NCBI GenBank assembly: GCA_936432065.2
Contig: OW386293.2
Location: 42,193,923-42,257,922 of the forward strand
DNA: 64,000 nucleotides
Direction of reading: 5' to 3'
From: Rutpela maculata
Taxonomy: Eukaryota > Arthropoda > Insecta > Coleoptera > Cerambycidae
Under the pieces are notes generated by a model, which worked only from the letters and a program-made list of their open reading frames with translations, searched no databases and had not been told where the DNA came from. Made by a program: the position numbers and the translations under genes. Shown here one piece after another: positions 1 through 11,290 of the stretch (positions within the stretch are counted from its first letter, which is position 1; the number at the start of each line of letters is the position of its first letter).

Positions 1-120
1 AGTACAAGTAGCGACACTGTGACGTAAAATAGTAGGAGTGCGCATAGCCTGATACTCAGTATTTGTTTCAATAAGCAGGTAATTGTGTGTGCTTGTTTAT
101 TTTTAAACTAAACAACTAGA
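1..120. other. Upstream flank, nothing recognised
   Basis: AT-rich sequence ahead of the first relic gene. I see no promoter element or repeat boundary that I can support. Confidence 0.3.
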
Positions 121-1459
121 ATGGCGTTTGTGTGTGCGATATGTGATTCGTCTTTGTCTACCTCTGACGCAGTTATTGTTTCTAGAGGTAAAAAAACACT
201 AATTGAAAAAAGTAAATATCTTGGAGATGAGCTGTGGAAAAAAATTGACAATATAATGACTGTTAGAATACATGAAAAGTGCCGCAAGACTTATTTAATA
301 AAGAAAAGGTGGATAGTGTGGAAGGTCAAAATAGTAATACTAACTCTACGGCGCAATATGGTACTTCTTTGCGATCGTCTACCGTACTTGAAAAGTTTGG
401 TTTTAAAACACAGTGCCTGTTTTGTACTGAAGAGTGTCATAAATCTGCTAACAAAAAGTACCAGGATATTTAGAGTGGTAACAACATTACAAATTAAAGA
501 TAATATTGAAAACCAGTGTGGTGTCCAGAAAATGTTGTTTGAAAATGGAATTAACGTGAAATACTCAGATGGTGATGCCGATACTCTCATAGTAATGACA
601 GCAATAGCAATTAGTGAGAATTCTTCTGAAAATGTGGTAGCAGTAGTTAGCGATGATACAGACATTATGGTGTTATTAATCCATTATTGCCAGAAAAGAT
701 TGTTTATGGTTCGTCCGGGAAAATCATCAAAGCCGAATAAAATAACCGACATACCAGCGTTACAACAAAAATTGGGAGACCTAAAAGATGTTATTCTAAG
801 TTTGCACGCTATGTCCGATTGTGACACAACGTCTGCATTATTCAATAGAGGGAAGATTAATTTAGTAAATATCACCAAGAAAAAAAGTTATCTAACCTGC
901 TAAAATAATTTTATAATCCTCAGGCTAGGAGGAATTAGAAGCAGTCACAACGCAATTTTTTAAAGCAGCATATGTTAAAAATTCAACAAATACAGATTTG
1001 GATAGTGCTAGATACATTCTTTATCAACAGTACGTACGTAAACGAAGCCTTAGTACTGATTTTCACTTGGCCACATTACCACCTACCTCAAACAGTGCAA
1101 AGTATCACGGATTTAGAGTTTTCCACCAGCTAAGTCAAAGTCAGGTTTATCATGCAACTAAAACTTTAAGTCGTATTCTTTTCAACTTTTAGGTACAAGC
1201 GTGGTTAAATAACCATTTACCACCGCAATATTGGAGTTGGAGTCTAAAAAACCAAGAGTTGCAGCCAATTCATTCCGACCAAAACATTGCCCCTACATGG
1301 GTTCTACAAAAAGTTTTTTGTTGTTCATCAGGAGGATGCAAAAAAGTATGTACATGCAAACGAATGGGCCTGAAATGCACTATGGCATGTAGTCAATGCA
1401 ATGGAATTACTTGTCTAAACCGGGTTGTAGATTTGGAGATAGATGATATCTTTAGATAA
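121..1459 (+). pseudogene. PIN/FEN1-like, Cys-rich repeat protein (copy 1, degenerate)
   Basis: Broken copy of a protein type I recognise as recurrent and usually 'uncharacterized' in invertebrate genomes. From the ATG at 121 it reads an N-terminal Cys/His segment (CAIC, then VRIHEKCRKTY). The frame breaks near 280, another frame runs to 473 (QCLFC, HKSANKKY), and the first frame resumes with a PIN-nuclease-like half: DADTLIV, VVSDDTDIMVLLI, HAMSDCDTTSA. Downstream, 998-1129 gives LPPT and KYHGFRVFHQ, and 1193-1456 gives VQAWLNNHLPP and a Cys-rich tail (CKKVCTCKR, GLKC, CSQCNGITC). A probable 63-nt intron lies at 1130-1192; its acceptor is TTTTAG but its donor reads CTAAGT. The acidic residues suggest a metal-dependent nuclease fold, but that is inference. 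Mobile-element origin is suggested by the other copies at 9099-10199 and 37970-41165. Confidence 0.6.
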
Positions 1460-1827
1460 GTTGTTTGTTTTTTTAAATCCTATTTTAAAATTAAAACGTT
1501 TTGGTTTATTTGCACTGTATTATTATATATTTGATTAAAATTGAAGTAACCTAGCCAAAAAAAAAAGACATTATTCAGCACTTTTTCGGAATACCTAAAA
1601 AAATACCCTTAATTTAAAAATTCATTGCTACCTCACTACTAACTCGAAATTTCTGAAAGTTGACTTATTTTGTAGGAAATTTTCTGTTCTTCCACTTTGC
1701 TTTCTTGGCATTTTTTCACAAAATGCTTCTTTTTCGAGTTATAAAGAAAAAAGAGAAAAAAGGACAATTTTACCCCTTTCGGAGGGTTGTTTTGGGGGGA
1801 CGGGCTCAACGGCTCACCGCTGGGGTT

Positions 1828-2277
1828 TCAGGGTATATTTAGCACTTCAAAACAAAGCACCGTACCAAATTTCAGCTTGTCTCTAATTTGTTGAGCATCG
1901 ACCTGGATCGACCCTGGGCTACTAGTTGAATAGTGCGTTGAGCCATAGCTTGTCTTTTTAGATGTCTTGGTTTTTACAGTCTGTTTCTCCGTGAGGATAT
2001 AGACAGAAATTAATAGGTGGTAAATTCGCCATGTGGATGCTTTTGAAACATTAGCTCTCTTATCAATGAATCTGTCTTTTCTAAATGTTTCATATGCTTC
2101 ATTTCCTATAGTGAAGACCTGAAGTAACTTATTTCTCACAGCACCTTCCACTGTCTGTTCCGTAATAATGTTTCTCAGTTCTTTTCCCCTTGCAGAAAAT
2201 GGGTTTTCGTTATCTGTAATGAAGTTCATCGTTTTAATCATACTTTCCATATTATTTGATAATTGATGATGACTCAT
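1828..2277 (-). pseudogene. Fragment of the same PIN-like protein family (central part)
   Basis: Open for 149 codons on the strand opposite to its neighbour. The segments DNENPFSARGKELRNII and GNEAYETFRKDRF resemble, from memory, a central block of the PIN-like protein family seen at 121-1459. No start or C-terminal region is present, so this is a displaced or rearranged fragment. The assignment rests on short motif resemblance and would need a profile search. Confidence 0.4.
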
Positions 2278-2560
2278 GGCGTGCTCTTAGTCCATAATTC
2301 TCTGATACATTGGTAACATTCCTGCACATATTACTTATTTTATCAATGCAAGCAGAAATGGTTTCAGTTTTATATATTTAAATTTTTGTTCAAATGTTTT
2401 CTTAATGTCTTCAACATGTTCAGCACCTTTAAAAACATGTAAAATGACATATCTCATGCTTATGCAGTGCATTATCAATAAGCATCAAAGATGTCGTCCA
2501 TTTTACAAATGGCCACTCGCACAGACCAATTTTTTTTCAATCACTACACGATTACCAATA

Positions 2561-2720
2561 GGCGGTCCCTTGTCTATTAAATGTTAGGCAAGTAAAAGAT
2601 CCCTACTCTTCTTAAGGGAAGAGGTTCGGCAAAATTTCCAGGTTGGGGGTAGCTCGTCTCCTGGCGTCTGGATAGGCCTTGGTAGCGGAAATAGGCCGAC
2701 GTTAAATAAATAGACAATAC
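2561..2720 (+). mobile_element. SINE/LINE 3' tail, 5'-truncated copy
   Basis: About 160 bp nearly identical to the tail of the complete SINE at 18979-19371. Shared stretches include CTTGTCTATTAAATGTTAGG, AAGAGGTTCGGCAA and GAAATAGGCCGACG, ending in TTAAATAAATAGACAATA. The 5S-like head is absent. It is therefore either a truncated SINE or the 3' end of the partner LINE. I could not find a convincing target duplication. Confidence 0.7.
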
Positions 2721-2799
2721 CCAAATGGGTGAATCTCTGGTAAATGAATGGCACACAGAAGCATTCTGAGCAAATTTTTTAGAAGAAGGCGTAATTTAG

Positions 2800-4728
2800 T
2801 CAAAATAGCTTAATTTGTATTAAATAAAGTAGTATTTCGGCTGCAAGGGCTAGTGCGGAAATTGCATTACCTATTAGGAGCATTTGAAAAATGGGAACCA
2901 GGTGGCTAAATATTATGCTTGTATTATCAAGGTCTCCATCTCTATCTGAACTCACATCGTTTGTGCCTCTGATGACATCACTTTCCCACTTTGATACGAA
3001 ACCTGCTTCTACAATTCGATGAATAACGCCGTTGAATAACGAAAAAAATGGAAACCCCCTCCTAATTACCATGCTTATAGGAATACGTACAATACGATCA
3101 TTTACACAATGTATTGAATAAGTATCATGGTCACGAATGCTTAGTAAATGATGATAGTAATGTTTAGCAATGAAAAGAGCAGCGTCGTCAGAAGTGGCAA
3201 CGCGTTCTATGCATTGGCTAGCGTTGTAACAATTATTCCATCTTTTCACAATTAGTTTTATGGGAACGCCATTTACACTATCGTTACCTGCATCAGCCGA
3301 GAAATATCGTATGGTATTAGGAAACAAATAAGTTTTCAAATCATATTTGTAGATATTTGCCATAGTGCCATACTTTTCAACATATTTGGGTTTGGAAAGT
3401 ATGCTAGTGAGATAGCTCGTGTACGCTAAAGTTAAAGCAAACCCAAAAACAATGAATAAAGTCACATTGCATCTGACGCTAAAACTTCTAGGCAATTTTA
3501 CGGAAAAACCTAATAATAGTCCGAAACTGTTCAATATGGCGGCAGTGAAATTGTTGTAAGCCGTGGACTCATTTTTACTTTTCAAGCTTAAAAGCCAGTT
3601 TAAAATAGATGTTGAGAAGTAGACTGAAATAACGCAAATCCAGACCTCAGTTTTGAAAATGTTTTCCAGGCTACGAAATCCAATTACCATGAGTACATGA
3701 GGCACACACCATACTAACTCCTCTTGCATATACGGCCAACTAATATCAAAGTGATTAAATCTGCGGGAAGTAATGGCGTACGCTCCTAACACTAAGTCAA
3801 GAGATTTATTTAATAGACGATTCAAGTCTCCAGATATAGTTTCATTCTCAAAAACATCACCCCAATAATCAGATTTACCATACTTGATGTTTAGGTTTAA
3901 AGTGCTTGCAATCATATTCAGTAAATTTAGTTCTATTCCTTGACTCTTAAAATAGTTAGATGGTTGGAAACCGTCTTCTCCGTTGATGATAAAAGGTGGA
4001 AAGTTGACGTAATTGGCTCTAATTGTGCAGTTATTTAGTTTTTTTGGTAATTTTTCTTCGAACCAAGATCTATTATTCTGGATTATTCCAAACGAGCAGT
4101 AGTTTATTGGTCGGATGTTCTTAAACTGGTCTCCACAATTCCCTTTTCTGTAGGGATACCACGCATAAACTGCATATTTGGTATTGTCTTCTTCACTCGT
4201 CAGTAAAGCTGCTATATTAACTACATTTTCTTCCCACAGATATTTTATGATATTAATGGCAACGCGTTTAGGGTTTTCATATATTTTTGATGAAAATACA
4301 AGAAATTTTGCTCGAGGATTCCATGATGACGATTTCTTCAAAGTTTTTACGCCTTTAACAAGTTCGCTTTGATTTTTGAAGTGGATAAAGTAACTGTGTG
4401 TATTGGTGGGTCGATCGAAGTCATAATTGGGTATGTTTAAGTTATTCACCAAGAAACTCCAACGATTCTCCAATCCAAGTGCCTTGAGCGTTAGTGAACT
4501 AAGTGTATCGACAAGCTTACTGCTAGCGTTTACGTTTGTAAAGGGGATATAAACATTTATTGTTTCAGGATATTGTCCAAAAAAGTGTATCCATGCTTCT
4601 GTTATACATTGATATAAAGAAATATTTGACCCAGTTTCGTCATCTAAGTTCGATTCCAGTTTTGACTCCACAACTGCTGCTTGAAGTAAATGGAGGATCA
4701 AGCTTATTGATAACACAAACATGTTCAA
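2800..4728 (-). CDS. Ionotropic receptor (IR), intronless, apparently intact
   Basis: 642 codons in one exon from ATG at 4728 to the stop at 2800. The product looks like a divergent insect ionotropic receptor, a ligand-gated cation channel of chemosensory neurons related to ionotropic glutamate receptors. Residues 1-20 are a hydrophobic signal peptide, followed by a poorly conserved N-terminal domain to about 230. The S1 ligand-binding lobe spans about 240-345 (QGIELNLLNMIA; DLVLGAYAITSRRF with the Arg in the usual S1 position). The first membrane helix is about 360-382, the pore loop about 394-412 (AAILNSFGLLLGFSVKLP), and the second helix about 421-446 with the SYLTSIL signature. The S2 lobe runs to about 590 and a final helix covers 608-640. 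The absence of introns and the length fit the fast-evolving 'divergent' IR class. The ligand cannot be inferred. It is the only gene here that looks like a working host gene. Confidence 0.9.
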   Translation of the reverse strand: MNMFVLSISLILHLLQAAVVESKLESNLDDETGSNISLYQCITEAWIHFFGQYPETINVYIPFTNVNASSKLVDTLSSLTLKALGLENRWSFLVNNLNIPNYDFDRPTNTHSYFIHFKNQSELVKGVKTLKKSSSWNPRAKFLVFSSKIYENPKRVAINIIKYLWEENVVNIAALLTSEEDNTKYAVYAWYPYRKGNCGDQFKNIRPINYCSFGIIQNNRSWFEEKLPKKLNNCTIRANYVNFPPFIINGEDGFQPSNYFKSQGIELNLLNMIASTLNLNIKYGKSDYWGDVFENETISGDLNRLLNKSLDLVLGAYAITSRRFNHFDISWPYMQEELVWCVPHVLMVIGFRSLENIFKTEVWICVISVYFSTSILNWLLSLKSKNESTAYNNFTAAILNSFGLLLGFSVKLPRSFSVRCNVTLFIVFGFALTLAYTSYLTSILSKPKYVEKYGTMANIYKYDLKTYLFPNTIRYFSADAGNDSVNGVPIKLIVKRWNNCYNASQCIERVATSDDAALFIAKHYYHHLLSIRDHDTYSIHCVNDRIVRIPISMVIRRGFPFFSLFNGVIHRIVEAGFVSKWESDVIRGTNDVSSDRDGDLDNTSIIFSHLVPIFQMLLIGNAISALALAAEILLYLIQIKLF

Positions 4729-5379
4729 TGTCTCTATAAAGAAGACTAACAGAATTATAAATTAGTCTTTTAATAACCAAATGAGCCATTTAAGAAATGC
4801 GATAAATCATCAGTTATACATTCTAATATACTATTGGTTATTCTATAATGCAAGGGGTTGAACATATTAGGAATGTGGTGGAGGTATCGTGTTGAATATA
4901 TGTACTTTATTACAAAAACGAATACACTATTTAATAAACGAAATAACAAGTTAAATACATTTGTTATTGTTCTCTTTTTCTATCGTATCGCTTGAAATTA
5001 GTATCGATTAAAATTTTTTGACTGAGGTGTGTTTGTAATGTAGGTTATTTTTCTTTATATAATAATTATATACAGTATATCCCTGGATTGAGTTTACTAG
5101 GGTATTTTTTTTATTCATTTAAAATGATATATAATTAAAACATTAATATTAATACAGTGTGTTCCTTAAATCGGAAAATAGATCAAATATTTTTTTAAAT
5201 ATTACAAGAATATGTCAAAGACAAATTCGACAAACAAATATTTTTGCTTGATTTAAAACGGATAAGTTTGTATTTAAAACTTCTATATTTATACAACGTG
5301 TTCTTAAAATCGAAAAATTAGAGCGGACATTTTTTCTTAATAAAAAAAAAATCCAAATAGTGGAGTCAAAATAAAATTT
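4729..5379. other. Upstream of the receptor gene, no gene seen
   Basis: AT-rich, with many TATA-like strings and none that stands out. It would contain the receptor promoter. GATTTAAAACGGAT at about 5259 is repeated in direct orientation near 11311, just outside the two long inverted arms. Confidence 0.35.
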
Positions 5380-6448
5380 GAATGGAATTCTCTGGCTACA
5401 GCAATTTTATTGTTTTAATTTGTTGTAGTTATAATAACAAGTGCTCTGAGCAATTTTTTGCTAAATCCGTCCATTGCTTCTTATAGAATTTTAACAATTT
5501 ATTCTTCAACATAGACATTTTCTGCTATTTTTCCTATTATCTCATGTCATAATAATCGTATCGGAATAATAAAAATACCAAACTGTGCGCTATAAAATTA
5601 TGAATAAGACTAGGCATATGAAGAAACTTCTTGATAATTTGTAAATTTGTAAAAAACTAAAAACCACCAAAAATTGCCTTTTTTAAACAGTTTAAGAAAT
5701 ATGATGTAATAATCCATCCAATTAACGAAAGTTGGTGGAACCATGCGCGCTTTATTGAACTAAACCTTCGTCCGTACCAAATTTTAGTGCAAAGTATTTA
5801 TTCAATCGGCTAAAAGTCAACAATAATTTCGAAACTTCCATCGCATTTTATTTAAGTGCATCGACTCGTAGTAGGACAATTTTTCTTTAAAGTGTAGGTT
5901 TTTACGGTGGTGTTTAGAAAGAAAAAAAAATTAAATTTAAACTAATTTTTTGGAATTTAATTGTAATTATTTCAATTTCAAATAACTACTTGATTTTTTT
6001 GTTAAACCAAAAACGATAAGCGAATTATGAAAGTATATGAAATAACCAACGTTTAAAAAAAGAATGATGTTCTAGTTGCATTTGAATCCGTGATACGTTA
6101 GTTTTTGCGTTTTAGTCGATTATAAGTAAACATATTGATATTTTTTCTTGAAATTTGCGGATATTTTTCTAAAATGATTATATTTCTCTCTCTGCAAGTT
6201 GAAAATTATCCACATCTAAAACTTTTTGGGGACATAACGCACGTTCGAAAAAAAATTATCTCCCCACTCCATGAATATTGTAACTAGGCAACTAACTTAA
6301 TTAATGGTATAAATACATCACTCCATTTTCATCATACCGAGTCTTTTCTTAACATTTTTAGTCTTTTTCGTATATTCTGATCCTTTTATTTAACAAAATA
6401 TAATTTGTTAAGTTTTTATTCATCATAAATTCAACAATCTTTATTATT

Positions 6449-8085
6449 ACTTCCAGTGGAAGTATAGTAACAACAAAAGAATTTTTGAAAATTTTTATTG
6501 TTCAAATAGGCTTAGAATGTCATGAAACGTAGAGATTTTAAATTTGAGCAAAAAAAATTTCTGTCTGTCTGTCGGTCTGTAACTTTTTTGTGCGCACGTT
6601 AACTCTGGAACCGTTTAAGATATTGACTTGAAATTTGGTATACGTATGTACTTTAACGGGATCTGGAACTAGATTATATTTTCATCTTATTCCGTCGAAA
6701 GGTTGGGGGGTAAAATGGGGTAAATGGGAGGTAAACAGGTAAATCAAGCGGGTAAGAGTCCATAAAATTGGTATTTAGAGTATACAATAGAAGCTAAGGT
6801 TTCAAAACAATTTTTGGCATTAGCCACCCCCATTACCTACCCCATTATTAAAGGGGATGAAAAAAAATGTGATTTAGTGTGTGTACAAGAACCAAAAGCC
6901 TCAAAATATTTTTTTACTTCATCCACCCCCACTACCAACCCTCCCCTCTACCACCCCACCTCACCTCCACTACCGATGTGGCATATCGTTTCATAGGTTT
7001 TGGGGTAGACGATTTCAAATATTATGTTGTTAAAGTTACCTCGAGTAGTATGGACGCGCAGTGGCTTTCTTCGACTACTATGGATAGTTTCCCCAATTAT
7101 TATGGATGCGCAGTGGCTTTCCTCGAGTATTTTGGATGCGCAGTGACTTTTCTCGAGTATTATAGTTCGCAGTAGGTTACCTCAAGTAGTATGGATGCGC
7201 AGTGGTTTACTTCAAGAAGTATGAATGCGCAGTGGCTTTCCTCGAGTAAACTGGATGCACAGTGGGTTACCTTGAGTAGTATGGATGCGTAGTAGGTTTT
7301 CTCGAAGAAAATTCTTGAAGTAGAGGCTTTACTTCTATCGTGTAGTTTACGACACACAACGATTTTTTATCTTTGTCATGCCATTTTCTGCGCATTACTT
7401 CCACATTCAGTTGAAATATATTAACGCAAAAAAAATTTGGAAATTTTCATTGTTTAAATAGGCTTAGAATATCATGAAACGTCAATAATTTTAAGTCTGA
7501 GCAAGAAAAATTTGTCTGTCTCGTCGGTCTGTCTGTTAGTCTTGTATCTTTTTGGTGTTCACGATTACTCTGGAACCGTTTAAGATATTCACTTAAAATA
7601 TAGCACAATTATGTATTTTAACGAGATCTGAAACTAGATTATATTTTGATCTTATTCCGTTGCAGAGTTGAAGAGTAAATTGGGGTAAATGGGGGTAAAT
7701 AGGTAAATCAAGCAAGTGAGAGTTCATGAAATTGGTATTAAGTAAATATAAGAGGAGCTAAGGTCTTAAATAAAATTGGCATTAGCCACCCCCATTACCA
7801 CCACCCCCATCCCATTATTAAAGGTGGTGAAAAAATAGTGTGATTCAGTGTGTGTACAAAAGCCAAAGTCATCAAGAATTTTTTTCACTTCATTCACCTC
7901 CACCACCACCCCACCCCCATTACCGATGTGGCATATAATTTTATGGGTTTTTGGGGTACATGATTTCAAATACTATACTATTAAAGTTCCATAAACAATT
8001 ATTTCCACATAGTGCAGTGCAAAATATAGTATTTTGTAATAATAGACTTGGATGTGGTAGTGATTCCTTAGGCATCGGTTTTTTA
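6449..8085 (+). mobile_element. Helitron-like (HINE/mini-me type) composite, two halves plus minisatellite
   Basis: Two related units of about 650 bp (6449-7035 and 7395-8085) flank a minisatellite. Each unit starts at a small hairpin (ACTTCCA...TGGAAGT), has a (GTCT/GTCG)n tract, and continues with CTCTGGAACCGTTTAAGATATT. It then holds C-rich blocks (CCACCCCCATTACC) and ends near GTGGTAGTGATTCCTTAGGC. A GTCY microsatellite beside a conserved core plus central tandem repeats is the known layout of non-autonomous Helitron-like elements in arthropods. Class assignment is inference. Other copies: 13539-14190, 24850-25055, 27988-28673, 60690-62530. Confidence 0.55.
7040..7330 (+). repeat. Minisatellite, about 30-bp unit
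   Basis: Nine to ten degenerate units around the consensus CGAGTAGTATGGATGCGCAG plus TGGCTTTCCT, lying between the two halves of the Helitron-like composite. The same unit occurs in the opposite orientation at 61221-61670. Confidence 0.85.
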
Positions 8086-8235
8086 TAATGTTTTCGGCCC
8101 TTGTCATATCTGATTTTCCGTTTCTTTTTAAAATGTTTGTGTTTTGTGTTCATTTTCAATTTTTAATGTATTATAACGTAAAATACTTTGTTTAGCCGTT
8201 ATTTAATTAAAATGTATTGGAAATTTTAGTTTCAA

Positions 8236-9098
8236 AATATTTATTTTGTGAGACCAGACTTGATATCTGAATATAAAGAAAATTGAAGACAACATTTACA
8301 TAAATGATACTTAAAATATATTCTGTTTATAAAATTAACGTGATTACTTTTAATTGGTATACCTATTTATTTATTTTTATTCACCGATAAATCAACATAC
8401 ATAGATTATTTACAGGTTGCTGTACAAGATAATACCAATAATAATTTAAATAATAAATTATAATATAAATATATAAGTATACAAATTTTAAAAAGACATA
8501 TGCCCAAAGTCAGTTAAGTCAGTAATGTAATTTACTCAATATTAATATGAAGCAAATATACATGTTTTATGCGCTATTTATTCAATATTTATTATGTGAA
8601 GAAAAACAATTAGAAGTTGTATTGTTATTCTTTACATATTACAGTCTTCCTAAAATTACATAATATAGTACAGAATATGTCATTACACAATTATTTCAGA
8701 TATTATACAATATTCAATAGTGAACTAGAGTAAATTGATCTGAAGTACTATTATATAATATGCCAGCTAATATGCCATTAACATATAGTAGGAACAGTAT
8801 AGTGGTCCCAATTTTGAGCCTTATAGTGCTGCGAATGATATCTTATATGGAAATACGATTTTCTAGAAAACGTCTTTAACGATTTTGTAAATTGATCTAA
8901 CAACATATTATTATTTGTTTTTTCCGTGAAATTTACATAAAGGTTATTTACTGATAAACAAATAATTTGAAAGTCAGTCGAGAAAGTAAGTTTGGCCTGG
9001 CCGTACCATTTATTTCATATGTAAGGGAACGTTGATAGAGATGTAATGCAGTGCTACAGAAGAAGAATAGAAATATTCTTTAATTATACTTACAAATA
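8236..9098. other. AT-rich interval, possible LINE 3' tail
   Basis: No coding sequence recognised. Read on the minus strand, 8355-8420 ends in AATAAAAATAAATAAATA, which could be the A-rich 3' end of a non-LTR retrotransposon. This rests on composition only. Confidence 0.25.
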
Positions 9099-10199
9099 TT
9101 ATTGTAATTTCCCTTTTTTAAAAACAAAATCTGAATCATCTGATTCACCTTCACTATCAATTTGAAAATCGTCCTCACTTTCCGAAACATTGCTTATTTC
9201 GTTATTGTCAATGTCTTCCGCTGTAATAAATGAATTTTTAAAGTCTGCCTCATCTGTTTCCATTTCAGAAATCGATAAAACATCGTCTTCATTGTCGTCA
9301 AGTTCGTCCTTAGTTTGTTTCAATGTTATTTTAGAACAATTGTTGCAATTTAATCCATTATAAAAATGACACAAATTTGTGCATTTAATCCCTATCCTTT
9401 TACATGAACAAAGTTTTGTTTTGCACCCGATTTACACATACAGCAAATAGTCTTCAATAAATTATCTGGCTAGGGATTTTTTGTTGTTGTCACCGGTATT
9501 AATCTATTTATGGTATCTTCCCAACCATACTCTTCAGGATTTTTATCTGCAAATCCTAACCATTCCTGCATTTGAAAATACACCCTCAATGAATGCTCGT
9601 TTGTAGCCTCTTCGGTTGGTGGGAGAAGACATAATTTACATGATGTTTTTGCCTATCATCGGTTTGTAGAAATAAATATTGTCTTCTATTAGTACAGCGA
9701 GCTGTGTCAAAATAATTAGTAAATCGACATCTTCACCTACAATTATTACATTGTTCTTTATATTTTTTTTAGAAATCGCAGTCTGAGTGATGTCTTCTTT
9801 GCATATTTTGCCTATTTTACAGCTATTTAATTATTTAGCTATCATTGAAATACAATTTTATTTATTTTTACTGATTGACAAAAATTTATGTCGAAGATCA
9901 GCAGGTTTCATAGATTCTGTGAACGAAATCTCAGCACAACAATTTTTTTGCAGTCTGCGCATACAGAGCGTATTTTTCGTACTTGGAAATTCATTTGAGT
10001 AACCATCAAAGACCACAATACTATTATCAGAATAATATTTTCTTATATATTCTACGTATAAATATATATTTTCTGCATATGTGAAACCACGGTGCCAAGT
10101 AACATTATGCAACAAAAAACCACCATCAATTACGAAAAACAAATTATTTAAATTCGGAATTTCCACAAGAGGCTCAAATAACTCATACAATACTGCCAA
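9099..10199 (-). pseudogene. PIN/FEN1-like, Cys-rich repeat protein (copy 2, degenerate)
   Basis: Second copy of the family seen at 121-1459, on the minus strand. The fragment from 10199 to 9858 gives the start of the nuclease-like fold (FFVIDGGFLLHNVTWHRGF, then VVFDGY and MRRLQK). Near 9740-9690 another frame reads VGEDVDLLIILTQL. Around 9660-9500 broken frames give SLRVYFQMQEWLGF and YGWEDTINRLIPV-like text, and 9374-9099 gives the Cys-rich end (CHFYNGLNCNNC) and an acidic, Ser-rich tail. Several frame breaks and stops separate these parts. The gene lies between the long inverted arms, which is the best hint that this protein belongs to a DNA transposon. Confidence 0.6.
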
Positions 10200-11290
10200 G
10201 CTTCGTATTATTGACCAGAGAACACAAGGAGAACGTCACTTCCGTTAGAGTAACGAGAAGTAGTAGTACGTATTTATAGATTCTTCAGAAAAGCTCCTCG
10301 GTCTACGAGTCACGCGGGACTACACTTAGAAATACACAACATTTCATATCATACTAGCGAAAACAACAATTCTTCATATTACTCTGAAGCAATGAAGCAA
10401 AAGTGGCTCAATTACAAAAATTATTGCGTACTTCAAGTAACACATCGCAAATAATCAATATTGTCTTGAATTATTTTATTAATAGAAATAATCTAACTAG
10501 ATTAAAATTTCCAATGCATTTTAATTAAATAACGGCTAAACAAAGTATTTTACATTACAATACATTAAAAATTGAAAATGAACACAAAATACATACATTT
10601 TAAAAAGAAACGGAAAATCAGATATGACAAGAGCCGAAAACATAAAATAATAAATAAAAATAAAAATAAAAATAATAAAAATAAAAAATAATTTATGATG
10701 AATAAAAACTTAACAAATTATATTTTGTTAAATAAAAGAATCAGAATATACGAAAAAGACTAGAAATGTTAAAAAAAGACTGATATGATGAAAATGGAGT
10801 GATGTATACCATAAATTATTGTTGATTTTTAGCCATTTGAATAAATATTTTGCTCTAAAATTTGGCAAGGAGGTTTAGTTCAATAAAGCGCATGGTTCCA
10901 CCAACTTTCGTTAAAATTGATCATATTTCTTAAGCTGTTTAAAAAAGGCAACTTTTGGGGGTTTTTATTTTTTTTACAAATTTACAAATTATCAAGAAGT
11001 TTCTTCATATGCATAGTCTTATTCATAATTTTATAGCGAACAGTATGGCATTTTTATTATTGCGATACGATTACTATGAGATGAAATAATAGGAAAAATA
11101 GCAGAAAATTTCTGTGTTGAAAAATAAATTGTTAAAATTCTACAGGAAACAATGGACGGATTTAGCAAAAAATTGCTCAGAGCACTTGTTATTATACCTA
11201 CAACAAATTAAAACAATAAAATTGCTGTAGCTAGAGAATTCCTTATTAACCTATTTTGATCCTTAATTTGACTCCACTTTAAAGAATAAA

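Larger units (their letters stand above)
5380..11290. mobile_element. Region bounded by long inverted arms enclosing a PIN-like gene
   Basis: The left arm (5380-6430 plus 8086-8235) is the inverted counterpart of the right arm (10493-11290). Matched landmarks are GTTGGTGGAACCATGCGC at about 5733 with its complement near 10890, the block around 6320-6430 with 10685-10800, and the block 8086-8235 with 10493-10640. The left arm is interrupted by the Helitron-like composite 6449-8085 and has about 460 bp (5830-6300) that the right arm lacks. Between the arms lies the relic gene 9099-10199. The arrangement resembles a DNA transposon with very long terminal repeats. I could not fix the outermost ends or a target duplication, so two opposed copies of another repeat remain possible. 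Confidence 0.5.
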
